Shown here one piece after another: positions 1-12,042 of a stretch of 64,000 nt of DNA; position 1 is the first letter of the stretch; every line of letters starts with the position of its first letter. A program made the translations under genes and the position numbers. The notes under the pieces are model-generated. The model ran no database searches, was not told the origin of the DNA, and worked only from the letters and a program-made list of their open reading frames with translations. Source of the stretch: Pleurotus djamor (taxonomy: Eukaryota; Basidiomycota; Agaricomycetes; Agaricales; Pleurotaceae); the NCBI GenBank assembly GCA_029747585.1, contig JAPEVF010000159.1, forward strand, positions 1 to 64,000. The letters run 5' to 3'.

Positions 1-544
1 ACGGTACGCCACGTCGCAGATATACTGCGGTCGCAAACGCAGAGGAGACGACTCGGTAAGACCATCAACGGACCATGGACGATCCCGCTGTACGAGCCAG
101 TCGCTGTATTCCAGTCAACTGTACGGGGGACAATACGCACTTGGATTGGTATGACCAAGGCCTCAGTAGTGCGAATACCCACAATTGGTCGTTTTGAGGT
201 CTTTTGGTGCAGATTCTGTGTCATACATCAAGACTGGATGCCAGAATCACATTGTGTGTGGCGAGCAGACATAGGGAGAGTACGAAAACTGCGCCCACAG
301 AGGCAATCAGATGCCTAAGACAAGGATCTGTGGGTTTGTAGGAGCAGAGTAAGCTCCCATGGAGGCTGCGAGACATGTTAGTTGAACGGACCTTGGTGAC
401 AGAGAGGGATTTATCTTGGGACTCGAGGGGGAAAGTCGTTGCTTGCGGCAGGATAGGTTTCACACAAGAGGGGAACGCAGGAATCGAGGAATCAACTTGA
501 ACTTCAAACTCCGTAGGCCAAGTCATGTGGGCCAGGCAAGGCAT
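1..544 (-). CDS. possible partial gene with one membrane segment, unrecognised
   Basis: A minus-strand reading frame starts at 544 and runs 107 codons to a stop at 221. It ends in a hydrophobic stretch (residues about 79-103) that could be one membrane segment. A second open stretch on the same strand continues from about 220 to the left edge without a stop, so a spliced gene could extend out of the window. No family was recognised, and no convincing splice pair of normal length joins the two parts. This could equally be a chance frame. Confidence 0.2.
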
Positions 545-867
545 CTGACTAATTATTCAAACATGCCACAACAGGCTTTGAAGGCCCTAACCTAATTAGG
601 TGTGGTACTTTACGGTCCAGTGCTTGACTTGCTTGCGCTACTTGTATGAGGACTCCTACCTCATACACCGCTGCCCACCCCCTTCGAAGCGCTTCTGGTT
701 CGAGGAGTAGTGATAGGCCAATCCCTATGTACCTNAAATGAGATATAATATTTGTCCTCCGATTCCCGAGGCAGTGCCCATCTTATCTAATCTTATCATC
801 TCTCATTGAGTCACACAATTGACGCTTGACTGGACGCACTTGTTGAAAGTTTACTGTCACCATAACT

Positions 868-2026
868 ATGGCGGCGCAATCGAAGTTCCACACTTTACCC
901 AACGAGTTGATCCACCGCATCATGGGCTTGCTCTCTTCAAAGCAACAACTCGCTTTTCTCCAGACCTGTCGACTGTCCTACGAACGTGGCATCGAACACT
1001 TCTGCCGTCACCTACGTGTCGACGAGCGCGTCGACCTCTTGAAGATGCGTAAGGACAGGGCAGACCTTGTCCTTTCCATTCACTTCTCCCCCTCTGATGA
1101 ATCCTACACGCCTTGGCCCGGCGCCCCATGCATCGAGCTTTCAATGACCCTCTTCACAAACTTAGTTTTTCTCGATATCACGCAGCTCCAGGGTGCATGG
1201 TATGCTCACTCATTCTTGGTACCCAGCAGTCGAGCGAGCTTTGACTGACTGACTTTTTGGTAGCATCCACACAATTCCATTCAATGCCTGGCAAAAGCTA
1301 GCGGAGCTCCGGCTCCAATCTTGCTTTCGCAGGCACAACTGCCAGAACATGGATGCCCCAATGGCTCGAATTCGCCCGCTTCCTGCCCTTAGACGTTTGA
1401 CTGGCCCTGTCTGCAGTGTCGCAGAAATCGTCCGATACGCCCCTGGCGTCACGCATATCCGCTTCGAGCAGCAGCGGAGTACTGATCCTGAATGCTGGTG
1501 TCCACCAAAATGGGGCTCGCCTCCTCAGCCTTCCTTCAGCAACGTTGTACAAGTGGGGTTGTATGGTGTCAAAGGGTTTGCATACCTGGGAAAGGAACTC
1601 TTTCCTCAAATGCATGGAGTCAAATTGGTTGAATGGCGCATTGACTCTGAGGACCTGGAGGTGAGTGTATAATTTCAGACCTCAGCTGTGTTCCCAATGT
1701 TGATTTGGCCTTCCAAGGACGCGAAATTGGCCATATCCACATTTCCAGCAGTGCAGTCCATATTGGTGCTGCTACCCAACCTAGATGTGGCACCCGGGCG
1801 GACCCTGTCCCCGAGTGAAGCACACTCGTGGGGTCCTGTTGTGAAGCGGTTGGAACTCAGGGCGCCTGGTCGAAGGGATGTGTTCACCCACAATCACCGT
1901 GGAGGAGGCCAAGGGTGGACATGGATCTCCGAAACTACATCCCCGCTCGAGTTGGTTCCAGACGAAGTGGATGCCCTCGACCGCATGTTCCTTCTGAAGG
2001 AATCTGTGGAGGACTTCAATGCATGA
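868..2026 (+). CDS. F-box-like protein
   Basis: Three exons join cleanly: 868-1199, 1264-1660 and 1718-2026 (introns 64 and 57 bp, phases 2 and 0), giving 345 aa. Residues about 9-45 form an F-box-like helix set beginning LPNELIHRIMGLL and continuing LAFLQTCRLSY. F-box proteins bind Skp1 and bring a substrate to an SCF ubiquitin ligase. The remaining 300 residues alternate hydrophobic strands and helices, as in divergent LRR-like C-terminal regions of fungal F-box proteins, but no clear repeat is visible. The ATG at 868 is the first in frame directly before the F-box. The substrate is unknown. Confidence 0.72.
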
Positions 2027-2149
2027 TTTCACGTCACTCCTGCTTCTCTTGCCCCCTCTACCTGCTCCCTTTTTGTTCCATCTCAATAATTAGTTCGACA
2101 TTTGTTATTCGCTAGCGAGCGACGATGGTCGTTCAAATACCTTACTCAT

Positions 2150-2262
2150 TGTCCTTGAGAACCCATCACTGAACGAACATTTTCACAAGTTCTGCATAAG
2201 GCACTCCCCCTCGCTGAGGTCCCAGATCCTTGCATCGTACGGGGAATTCCTCACGTTTGCTT
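2150..2262 (-). pseudogene. relic of a C2HC zinc protein
   Basis: Read on the minus strand, this stretch encodes IWDLSEGG...FVKMFVQ-like sequence matching the conserved C-terminal core of the proteins at 13746-14161 (IWELSEGG, MFVQCPGC) and 8758-9714 (CWDLSHNG, MFVECPGC). Here a run of G bases is out of frame within the EGG motif. A TGA stands where the first zinc cysteine should be, and the rest of the motif cannot be recognised. It appears to be a decayed third copy, about 400 bp upstream of the AT-hook-like gene at 2674. Confidence 0.5.
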
Positions 2263-2673
2263 AGTGCAAAATTTTATCGAAGGGGACTGATTGAGCTGAT
2301 GCGGCTGGGCAATACGTTACCAGTTTCGACGGTATGGTCATGAAGTGCATCGTAGCTCAAAGAAGTATCGAAGCTCAAGCCTGGGATGATATCCTTGGGG
2401 GGTTGGTGTGCCGAACCCCGCCTGTATCAATTTTGAATTGCCTTTGCCAACACTGTGTTCGTATAAAAATTGTTTTTAATGCATCCCGCCTAGCCCACCA
2501 CATATGCCAGCGATGCCACTGATAGTGCCGTTCACTACTGTTGAAAACCTACGATGCAGAAACGAGAAGTGTGTAGGTCAGAAACCCCCACTGCCAGACT
2601 GGTGGGGCGAGGAGTTCAACTACCCCTGAGATACCCTTCTTTTCGGACAACGTCGTCCTTTCGCCTCTGACCA

Positions 2674-3413
2674 ATGCCTCGCGGTCGCCCTCGTCTTTAT
2701 CACACCGAAGAGGAGAGAATTATTGCAAATCGGGCCAAGAGCACGCGTAGCTACCGAAAGTCAGTGGTTTACAATCAGCCAGTGCTCAAACATTGCTAAT
2801 GCGGGCTTCACCGTCAGGCGTAAGGACCCACTCAATATCCGTAACCCCCCCCCGATTCCGACACGAGAGGGCGCGGTATGGTTCTTACCCTCAACAATGG
2901 CAATTTTGCTCAGGGTCTTTTAGGGCGACTGAAAGCGTCATCCCAGGTTCGACGCAGGCGGGTCTTCCCGAAGGGTGAGTTTTTCACGTAGATCGCTTTC
3001 GCTCTCTGATGTCGACGGGTTTGTCTAGGATTGATCCCACTGATCTGGCTGGGTGGCTGGAGCTACTCAACGCCACCAACACGCGGTACGAAGACTACAA
3101 ACATGGGCGCATTGGTCACTTCGTCGACCAACTCTGTATCAGGTATCTCAACAGTACCCGGTCAAACAACATTTTCCAGGACGCCCTGCTTGAGGTCGGT
3201 GGCTTCCTCAGTATCATTGCTCGCTGCCACCGACGCGTGTTACAACTTGCGGGGGTGGGGGTTGAGTTGGAGACCGTTGAACGCATTCAACGTGGGGTGA
3301 GGGAATGTGAGGCGGCGCTGGAGGACGCGTTCACGTACGCACTGTGTGGGCGCGCCGAATTGATCGAAATGCGGGAGAACGGTCGATTAGTATATCAATC
3401 GTACACGTACTAG
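2674..3413 (+). CDS. AT-hook-like basic protein, copy A (frame broken at a C9 run)
   Basis: Paralogue of the gene at 4891-5641 with the same exon plan: 2674-2759, 2818-2875, 2924-2974 and 3029-3413. The first exon is 86 nt in both copies. The N-terminus MPRGRPRLYH contains a GRP core like an AT-hook, followed by a basic, Arg/Lys-rich segment. The C-terminal 128 residues are helical and include the shared TDLAGW motif, an ALLEVG segment and a final YQSY motif. The nine C bases at 2844-2852 put exon 2 one base out of frame; with eight the gene reads through as 192 aa and matches copy B. Function is unknown. A nuclear, DNA-contacting role is inferred only from the basic N-terminus. Confidence 0.6.
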
Positions 3414-4064
3414 CTGTAGGACCTCACATGCAGGAAGCGTGGCACGCACACGCACTATGGCTATACCCGAGAATCCCAACGCCGAGGGGGATCCTTCTCC
3501 AAGTGTCACTGGGCATGGGGCACAAAAAAGCGAGTTCTCGTGGCGTGGTGCTGTCAGCAACGTCGATTCGTGAACGTCCACCTGACGGGAATGTCGCTTG
3601 TCGCGAACGATTCTCATTGGATTCTCATGAAGACGGCCTCATAATCCCGAAAGAAGTGCCAGAAAAGATCGTCAGTACTTGGGGTGGGGCGGGGGATCTC
3701 GTACCCGATGTCGCCGGTAAGGATCGAGTGAATGGTAAAATTCATATCCAGTGGGAACCCGTATTACCTCAACGTAGCTGCACTTCGAGGTTCAGTAACG
3801 GTGTTCAGGAGCAAGCGAGAGGTTTGGGTCGTGGGTGCTGGCGAAGCTGAAGAAGTCAGGGTTGCATGTAATTATGCCACCCGATGGCAGGTTCACACGC
3901 CGACAAATATTCGAAGGCCGAGGGATCGAAGAGTGTGCGTTCCACAAAAGGAACCGTGCTCCATCTGAAAAGACACTCGACATCCGTCTGAATCATCATC
4001 AAGGTGAAATGGAGAGGCGATTTGGATACTGGTAAACATCATGACTTGACAGCGCGAACGATAT

Positions 4065-4608
4065 CTAATCTAGAAACTGATCATACTCGGTTTGGAAATC
4101 CGGAAACGCAACGATATACTGATGCTGTCGCGGTTGTCCCACTCCGTCCAGTAGCCACTTCTCTCTCTAAGAGGAACTCAATGGGCGGGCGAAATGCTCG
4201 GTAATGGGGACTCACCCGGCGTTCGCGATCGGCTTCTACAGTCAGGTGTGGTCTCCAGTCACCTTCGCATGGAGGTACGTCACGGAAACGGTTTTGCGCA
4301 AGATACCAGAGAGAATCCGCAATGAAATTCTGAGCAGAGTCAAACATAAAGGGTGCAGGATATGAAGTCGCATGACTTACCCGTTTGATGTGTCTAAGCC
4401 TTGCCTTCGAGCAAGGCCTACGGCCTCGACGAGGAAGGGGATATCGGTCAAGCATGCAGCGAATAGCCGCTTTGAAGTATTCACGCAGTTCGTCACACTG
4501 TGTAAGGGATCGCTTTGCATGCGCCTTTCGGAGGTAAGGGAGGAGTAGGAGGGCATATCCACGACGGGAATCATGGTATAAGTCTGGGTAGGCGTACGCT
4601 TGCGACAT
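4065..4608 (-). CDS. uncharacterised 147-aa protein, copy M1
   Basis: Three exons on the minus strand, 4608-4381, 4329-4216 and 4166-4065, all joined in phase 0, give 147 aa. It is a clear paralogue of 7455-7994: both have a 114-nt middle exon, a first exon with ALLLLPYLRK / ALYILPYLRQ, a middle exon ending in W-(x)-L-T-(I/V)-E-(A/S)-D-R-x-R-R, and a last exon with HQ(Y/F)IVAF. No known domain, signal peptide or membrane segment is visible. It is transcribed divergently from the AT-hook-like gene B, with 282 bp between the two start codons, so a shared promoter region is plausible. Function unknown. Confidence 0.62.
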
Positions 4609-4890
4609 CTGCTATGAGTGAGTCAATATGAGAGTGCGCAATTGATAGGGAGACGGCTCAACGAAGGGGTCGCGAGGGAAAGGGATACGCAAGGAATACG
4701 TGCCGCCTCTGACGCAGCCTCCTTTTTATTTCAGATTTTTGCTCACAAGACCGGTGACTTCCCTCCGAGGGGCGACAATCCGAACAATCCCTCGGAGTCG
4801 AAGAGCTATTAAAGGTCAGAAGACACGCTTTCAGCAATCCAGTGAGAAAAACGCAGGTACATCTCCAACCATCCCATATTACCGTCAACC

Positions 4891-5641
4891 ATGGCCCGAG
4901 GCCGTCCCCGACTTTACCATACGCCAGAGGACCGTCTTGCGGCTAATCGTGTTAAAAGCAAGCGAAGCTATGACAAGTGAGTGTTACAAATGTCAAACAA
5001 AATTATTTGGCTTCACCTCATCTATTTCGCAACAGGCATAAGAAATTAATCAATATTCGTAGGACTGTTCGTTACCGTTCGGAGGCTGAGAGGTCACTAT
5101 TTCGCTCGTCCTATCAAATTCCCTTCGTATGTGACTCAATGATCCCTTCACCAATATAGAAAGAGGCTCATGCCCGGTGCACCCAGCATCCCAGCATCGT
5201 AAGTCGTGTTCGAGCTACTAGATTGACAACTCCTGAACTTTATCAAGCCTCTATGCGACCGATCTGTCTGGCTGGGTCACCCTAGCGAAGGACACGAATG
5301 TCAAGTATAAGCTTTTAAAGAATGGTACCATCCGCAACTACGTCGAAACACTCTGTCAACGTTACCTCAATGCCGACAACCATCGACTCGAAATCGACGG
5401 ATTTGAGGCGGCTCTACTCGAAATCGGGAGCTACGCAAATGTCCTCACACGTTGCCACGACGCGATGTTACAGTCATCTGGAGTTGGCTCCCAGATACGT
5501 ATGATACGACGCGTTCAGCGGTCGGTAAGGGACGCCGCGTCTGCGATTGAAGATGTCATCGCTCACGCAATGGGCGGCTATGTAGAGTTTGCTGAAACCT
5601 ACCAGCTTAGACAGTTTATCTACCAGTCCTACCTACATTAA
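4891..5641 (+). CDS. AT-hook-like basic protein, copy B
   Basis: Intact paralogue of copy A: exons 4891-4976, 5036-5107, 5160-5198 and 5248-5641, 196 aa. The N-terminus MARGRPRLYHTPEDRL resembles an AT-hook (GRP core) followed by a strongly basic segment (ANRVKSKRSYDKHKK). The C-terminal half is predicted helical and shares TDLSGW, a basic-aromatic CQRYLN segment and a terminal YQSYLH with copy A. Exon lengths match copy A closely, which supports the model. It could be a small DNA-binding protein, but there is no leucine zipper or zinc finger and the family is not one I can name. Confidence 0.65.
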
Positions 5642-5987
5642 CCACGGCCAGTACGACGCATTTACTTAACCCACCTCGGGGATCGTAATCTCAACACGAT
5701 GTTACTTTTTGCGACTTCTTTTCCTAGAATTTTTCTGATTCCAAATCAAGCCGCCTCTCTGCCGCTGTACTGATGTACACGAGGCACGGGGTCCAGCCCC
5801 CTCTTACATGAGGCGCCGTGGTCAAATGATGCAGCATGGGTGACATGGAGGAACGAAGGAACGGAATGGAATGCTGGCGAGGAACTGACGACGCGGCGAT
5901 GCTGCTGAAATTACGAGCAAGAAGTAAAGAGGCGTAAAGGATTTTGATGGCACTAATTACGGGGGGACGACGTCACATACACAGAGA

Positions 5988-6786
5988 TTACTGTGGTAAA
6001 AGACATGCACAATGGTTCCGAAGAGCTCTCTCCATGATGGCAATCCCCAACGCCACATTTGCGACGCCTCGGTAGAGCAAACCGGACTGGTTCAACACTA
6101 GCGTCCCTACGTAGCTCCTGGGGAATAGTGAGCGACACGAAAATATTTGGCAAGGGGTAAAGTACCAGTCAGAGTAAACGCCGATTTCAAGACCCCGCGT
6201 GACCACATAGAAAGGGCGACGGTCATCCGTGGAGGGGAGATGGTAACGATATGATGTTCCTACGACAGTGGCACCGAATGGTAGCGCCGGTGGAGGCAAN
6301 GGGGGGTAACTCGTGGGTGGGTATCAACATGGCCTCTGCATAATCCGGAAGATCAGCATACGCAGAGGCAGCATATGTGGGAGGAGCAGGAGACGGAGGA
6401 GCGGTCGAAGCGAAGGGCGGAGGTGCAGGAGAAGGAGGAACAGACAAGGCTGGAGTTGAAGGGATTCGAGCCGAAGCTCTTAGGACTGGAGGGACGGCAC
6501 GTGGCACCAAGACCTCCAAGCGCATGGCATTGGAAGTCGTTCCTTGAGTGGACGATGTCGCACTGCGAGAGCGAGTCGCTTGGCGGGGAGAGGGGGGCGG
6601 TGAGGAGGTGATGGAAGTGACTGAGCCTAAACTGGTACCATCGTCTGAGTCAGAATCGCTGGGTGGCGCAGCAGAGGCGGTGCGATAGACGTTGAATGCC
6701 GACGGCGGAGCAGGAGCCGATCGACGAGAGTTGCTGCGGGAGGATGACAAGCGAGAGGTTCCCGCTGCTTCAACAGCATCCTCCAT
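5988..6786 (-). CDS. viroplasmin / RNase H1 N-terminal-like protein, copy V1
   Basis: Exon 6786-6166 and exon 6117-5988 join in phase 2 and give 249 aa once the N at 6300 is ignored. The N-terminal 170 residues are Ser/Pro-rich and low complexity. The C-terminal part has the hallmark FYVVTRGLEIGVYSDW, split by the intron at the W codon, then a GLLYRGVANVALGIAIMERA helix. This is the pattern of the small nucleic-acid-binding domain found at the N-terminus of RNase H1 and in caulimovirus viroplasmin. No RNase H catalytic domain follows. The frame stays open upstream to about 6836, so the start is uncertain. The paralogue is at 10214-10774. Confidence 0.62.
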
Positions 6787-7454
6787 CGCCTCAGCAGCGT
6801 CTGCAGATGCGATGAGGAACTGGGCTACGCCCCTCGCCTNGAACAGGTGTCATGTGGAACAGCGACAAAGCAGACCGCAACTGAGCAGCAGTCAGCGGAG
6901 ATTAGATACGACATGCGCAGNAAAAAAAAACTGACGGAATTCAGAACTATGAGTAGAGGGTTCAGCACGGTTAGGCATGTTGAGAAGAATTACTTGGGTT
7001 GCGGTGGGGGTTCGCTGGCCAGGTTGATATGCTTTCTTCAGCTTTTGAAACAGTCACTGTTGAGTCACTGGAAAAGCAGCCGCCCCGGCGGTAGAATCAA
7101 ACCGATGCAGGGCCTGTCGAAGTAGCTCGCTCCACATGACGGATGCTTTTTGGTCATTAGCTTAAATCGAAGGGTCGAAATTCAAGTCCGTATATGCAAC
7201 GAGGCGGTAAGCACGTTCGGCGCGGACTTGGGGGTCAAGCAGGAGCACGACTTGTAGGTCTACATCATCATGTGCCTTTTTCGTGGAACACCACGTGGGA
7301 CAGTCACCGTCACGCAGATATTGACTAAATGCGGATGGGTTCATGTGTACTGTCACGCGTCACGGTGGTCATCATCATGGTGGGGGATGAATCGATGATG
7401 CGTTTAGACACCATACATGCTTCGTAGGTGAGGAAAGCTAATCGTGGCTAACTA

Positions 7455-7994
7455 CTAAGGGTGTTGGAAGGCTACGATAAATTGATGCTCCACGGGTGGG
7501 CCGCTCCCATGTTTGCTCCACCATTGTCGCTGTGGTCATGAAAAATTTAAGTGTTACGAGCGAATTGGGTAACTAGTAGGACACTTACACGCCTGGCGCG
7601 GTCAGACTCGATTGTCAGGAAAGTTCTCCAGTCTTCCGTGCTTGGAAGTCGACCACTGTATCGAGGCAGAGTAAGGTACATGGTTGCATGGGCCTTAAGT
7701 CTCTGAACGCGACGTCAGGTAAATAAGCAGATACGGTTGTAGCATGTGAGAACTGACTTGTTTAGTGCATTTTGCGCGGTAGCCATCCATGGGGTCTCCC
7801 GTTACAGGAAATCGGTCTGCCATCACCACGAAGGCCGCTTCCCAAAAGCGCGTAAGTTCTTGAGCACGTTCATGCTGGGCGGAGTATTCAACTTGGCGGA
7901 GATAAGGGAGGATGTATAGGGCAAAGCGTTGGCGGCGCGTCTCGTATTCGTCGTCCATGGCAGAGGGGGGGCGCAAGGAGGTGGCCTGTTCCAT
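7455..7994 (-). CDS. uncharacterised 141-aa protein, copy M2
   Basis: Exons 7994-7758, 7702-7589 and 7529-7455 join in phase 0 to 141 aa. The middle exon is 114 nt, exactly as in copy M1 at 4065-4608, and the shared motifs fall in the same exons: PYLRQ and a WEAAF helix in exon 1, DWRTFLTIESDRARR in exon 2, HQFIVAF in exon 3. Copy M2 stops about nine residues earlier than M1. An alternative in-frame start is the ATG 12 codons in (MDDEYETRRQ). No known fold was recognised. Confidence 0.6.
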
Positions 7995-8757
7995 GTCTTA
8001 TGAATGGTGCGAACGAGCAGGTGGGCCTCGGCTCGCTGATCATCGACCATGGTGTAGCTCGCTGATCATCGACCATGGTGTACTGATATCAACCATCAAC
8101 AGTAAAAAAAGAGGAGCGTCTTGTTCATTCAGCGTCGGATTTGCACTACGGTCGGATAAACTCTACAGTCCGAAGTTCAGCAGTTCCAGAGGGCATGTAA
8201 CCTGACCTTACCCCTTTGAGCGTTGTATGCGACGCCAACAGGCTTTGAACAGGCTGGAACTCGGGAGACAGCGATCATCATGCCAGGAACTAACGCAGAG
8301 GCCGTTGTTCTCTATCCAGTCAACCTCAAAACCACTCGCCATCGTCCTCGGGTTCTTCGCCATCTTCGAACGCGACGACGGATTGGTGCTCAAACCGTTC
8401 AGGATGAGAACGCCCGCGGGGCATGGTAGAAGTCGAAGAATGAACTGTGTCTGGGAGCGAGCACGCGTGGGAGTAGTCGGGCGAACAATACCATCGGAAC
8501 CCTTCTGCTTCATCAACCACACGGATTCTTGATACGATCCGCCGCTCATCTTCTGTTACGTGCCATCTCCTCTGGGACGACTTACATTGTGATTTTACCA
8601 ACCCTTCGCCATCATCGACCGAATAGGTTCTCATTTTAAATCGATAACGAAGGCATAAGGCATACAGTTACTTGATGCGACATTGTAGGGAGTCTAAGCC
8701 ACATTGACAGCTAGTAGTTTCGTAGCGAAACAGTAAATCGACCCCGACGATCCTCGT

Positions 8758-9714
8758 CTAGTCGTCGTCAAGCTCACAGGCATGGTCCCCAAAACAGGCG
8801 CCAACCATAACCTTGGCACACCCTGGGCACTCCACAAACATTTTCAAAAAATGTTCCTTTACAACGCCGTTGTGGCTGAGGTCCCAGCACGATCGCAATC
8901 CTCCTCGTGGGTCACTATAATGGTCATGAATACGGACGACGATGGGGGTGACTGGTCTAGTCGGGGCTGGGCGACGCGGGTTGTTCAGCTGCAATCTCTT
9001 TCATGGTTTATTCAAGGAACGTACTCAAAATTGTGTCGTCGGGAACAACAATTGGATTGGCGGCAGTGCCAACGGGCTCTGTGTGGATGTCGTTCAGCAA
9101 AAAACTCTGACTCGGTTGATTCAGATTCAAACGATTCACCTAGGCAGTCGGGAACGACGATAGGATCAGCAGAAGTGCCCTTGCCTTCATAATCCTTCGT
9201 TTGAGCATCGATGAAGCAGCGACCGGTCGCAGTGCCCGGGTCTTCATCAACGGCGACATCAAACATCACGTTTTCCACCGGAAGAACGCTTGAAAGAGGC
9301 GCTAGAGTCGGTGGGTTGAATGTGTTGACGGCATGACGGGGCAAATGGAACGTACGCCTCAGTGATGGTGGCAAATTTGGGACCTGCCTTGGACGTTCTT
9401 CCTCCGGTGAGGGATCAAACCGTCCTGACAGATGTACAGCAGTTATGGGAACTAAATAAGGGGGTCAGACAGCTACTTCACCCACAAGCGCACCAAACTT
9501 ACAGAAAAAATTGCACTTGGGCATGGTGTGCACGCCACACGTCGCAATGGTGTGGCCTTGGATGGGTGAGGACGGGACCAGGTAGGTAGATACGTCGGCC
9601 CCTACGCCATGGAAACACCTGGGGAGTTCGAATGAATGGCTTCGAGAAGGGAGCGTCAAACTCGCTGGGGCGACTGGGAGACCAGTGTCTGCGATCGGAC
9701 TGTAGAGCGGACAT
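8758..9714 (-). CDS. C2HC zinc-motif protein, copy X1
   Basis: The C-terminal exon (about 8936-8758) encodes CPGCAKVMVGACFGDHAC, a C-x2-C-x11-H-x-C arrangement identical in spacing to copy X2 and consistent with one bound zinc. It is preceded by a GGLRSCWDLS core. The upstream exon (about 9397-8995) carries acidic linkers with two GT-A-(D/N)-PIVVPD repeats. The six A bases at 9099-9104 shift the frame there; with five, the exon reads on to a GT donor that joins the C-terminal exon in phase 1. A further 5' exon near 9714-9520 is likely but its start is unclear. Function is unknown; zinc binding is inferred from the motif. Confidence 0.55.
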
Positions 9715-10213
9715 AAGTACTACTCCATGTCTGAGTACATGATGAAAATGAAAAACAGGCTTACTAAGGCTGCAAGACTCGCGTCGTATAGCAGCCGGAG
9801 GGCGTTAGGAAATCCCCTGGTGGGAGGGAGACGTCCGTTTGAAGCGCGTGCGACGTGGAGGATGGCGCGCAGTTATGAGTGTCTGACATCGAGTTTAGGG
9901 TGTTGTCCTCGGGTGGCCTGAAAATTTTCGCTTCCGTTTATATGAGTCCCTATGGAGAGCATCTCGACTTCGTCAAGACCTCGTTTGCGTGGGCCCTAAA
10001 CAAGCCAGAAGACGATCCACCGAGCCGGTGCGAGTCTAAAACTTCCACCGACCAAGTTTGCATCGCGTTTCATCATGATCGCGCGAAGTCCTTCAGACAT
10101 GACTTTGAGAAATCACACTTATGCTAACCTGAACCACTCGGAGATACTCGGAGATCTTCGAAAGTAATGTAGTGCGACGAGCAAATCAAAGTTCATCGAG
10201 GCTACTGGACTAG

Positions 10214-10774
10214 CTACCTCGGGGTACAGATGACTGCAGCATAGCCGTGGCTAATGGCCGTGTCTAGCTCATACTCAGCCTGCTCGTAGTCTACACACTC
10301 TCTGTGGAGGTTGTGGGGTACTCCCACTGTCAGACGACGGATCTCCGACCTAAAAGCATTCGAATGACGGAACCAAAGCGTAATGACGAAAAAAGGACTC
10401 ACCATGAACAAAATATTCCTACGTCAAAGCCGCGAATGATGATGTAGCATTTCCCTGGTGGTCTGGCTTCCGGTACAACGTAGTCATAGCCCAGTGCAAT
10501 GCGCCAAATCCCAACATAATCTTCAGGGGGGGGGCTCGATATGGAAGGCGAGCCCACGCAAAAATGAGTGTTCGCTTCCAGTCGCCAGTATCTCCTCGTC
10601 CTCGTCGTCACGCTCGATCACCACCACAGAGAGCGGCTCAACCGTGGGGAACGGAAGTGGGCTCGTGGAGGGCGGTGGCGTTGACAGCTCTAGAAGGGGC
10701 CGATCACAAACGGCGGCTGGAGTGGAGGAAGTCGTGGGGATGAGCGCGTGCGAGAAGGAAGTACCTTCAGTCAA
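10214..10774 (-). CDS. viroplasmin / RNase H1 N-terminal-like protein, copy V2 (frame broken at a G9 run)
   Basis: The last exon 10349-10214 joins an upstream exon ending at 10403 in phase 2, rebuilding CYIIIRGFDVGIFCSW. This is the same viroplasmin-like motif as V1, split by an intron at the same W codon, followed by a helix with YEQAEYELDTAISHGYAA. The N-terminal part is Ser/Pro-rich and includes SVVVIERDDEDEE, a hydrophobic-acidic run of the SUMO-interacting type. The nine G bases at 10526-10534 interrupt the frame; with eight, the two halves are continuous. The 5' end is uncertain: the frame is open to an N at 10809 and an ATG lies at 10886. Confidence 0.55.
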
Positions 10775-12042
10775 CGGCTCGTTGCTGCTGCTGGATATCT
10801 GGAAGGATNCAAGCCCTGTCGGTCAAGACATCATCTCCTGGTGGAAAAAGAGGCGCGTACGGGTCTGGGTTTATGCTCCACTGCATTTGCGATGGCGTAG
10901 AAGGCGTCGCCGAATGCACGCGCACGACTTGGATCAAGGGCCACCTTTGCGATCAGTCGTGCGAGGTCTAAGTGAAGCGCGGAGCTAGCAGTTAGCGAAG
11001 GACTAGCTGGGAGCNACAGTGAGAGGGCTAACCGTGGGCAGGATCATCGAAGTGGGAACGGGCCTGAGTGGGATGATTGCTGTCCGTCATATGAGTTGTG
11101 TAGCATGGCGCCAAGCATGGTTGGATGAGCCATTTATACGAGTGCGCACCGGCTGGACGGCCATTCACTTTGGATGGCAGCCTAGGATAAGGCGAGGAAC
11201 GCGATCGCTGTAAACCCCGGCAAACCATTCATACGCAGACTACTGCGAGAGCGAGCATTCCCGATACATTCCCGATAGAAGCTGAATGGGAGCACTTCTG
11301 ATGGAGGTGCTGCACACGACTTGATGCGGATCAAATTGGGTTGAGTGATCTTCTTAACGCAACGCGTTCGAATGGACTTCTGCTAACGACTTCTTGCGTA
11401 TCAGTTTGGCATTGATCGCGACGATCTTTTCACCCTAACGCAATCGTAACGTCGTTCAATTAAAATCATCGCGACCCCTTCAGTAATGATGTCGTGGCCG
11501 ACGACAGCAGCACTGAGAGGACCGTGGTGTACTGCAGAGGAGACGCGAGAGGAAGGTGACATGGTGGTGGTACTGGGTAACGAACGACTGGTGCGTCACG
11601 GGCGGAAGCGGGGGGGAACAGGAGCTAGGGGTAGGGATGACTATCCTTACACCTTCCCTACGGCTCGTAAAACCTGAGCGTGAATTGGTTGGATTACAAG
11701 GAGCATTCGACATGTATTAGTTGATCGTAGAACTTGGGGGTGATGCGTGGTATTAAGAAATGCAGCAGTCCGAAGGGGAGATGGTGTGGAAGTTGTGCGA
11801 ATTAGAGGGGAGGTACGTAGTGCGAAGATAGCTTATATGGGTATAAGGGGTATGTAAGCGTGGAGGGCGGGAAGTACAATTGATGCAGATGGTGTGGAGC
11901 TATTGATACAACGACAATATTTTTGAGTAGATTCAAGCAGGGAGGGGGTTGCGATGGTGGATGATCTTTACTGAGGTGGCAAGAGGACCGCCATAATCAA
12001 CGGTCCGTTACATCCACAATTCCAGCTGAAGTCTTCCTTCTA

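Noticed and set aside
7162..7356. Minus-strand 64-codon frame downstream of M2
   Set aside because: The M2 stop at 7455 is already supported by alignment with M1; this frame has no homologous counterpart beside M1.
8208..8634. Minus-strand 102-codon frame with HQSVVAF near its end
   Set aside because: HQSVVAF recalls the HQ(Y/F)IVAF of the M family, but the preceding conserved exons are absent and only about 120 bp separate it from the X1 stop, so a third M copy cannot be supported.
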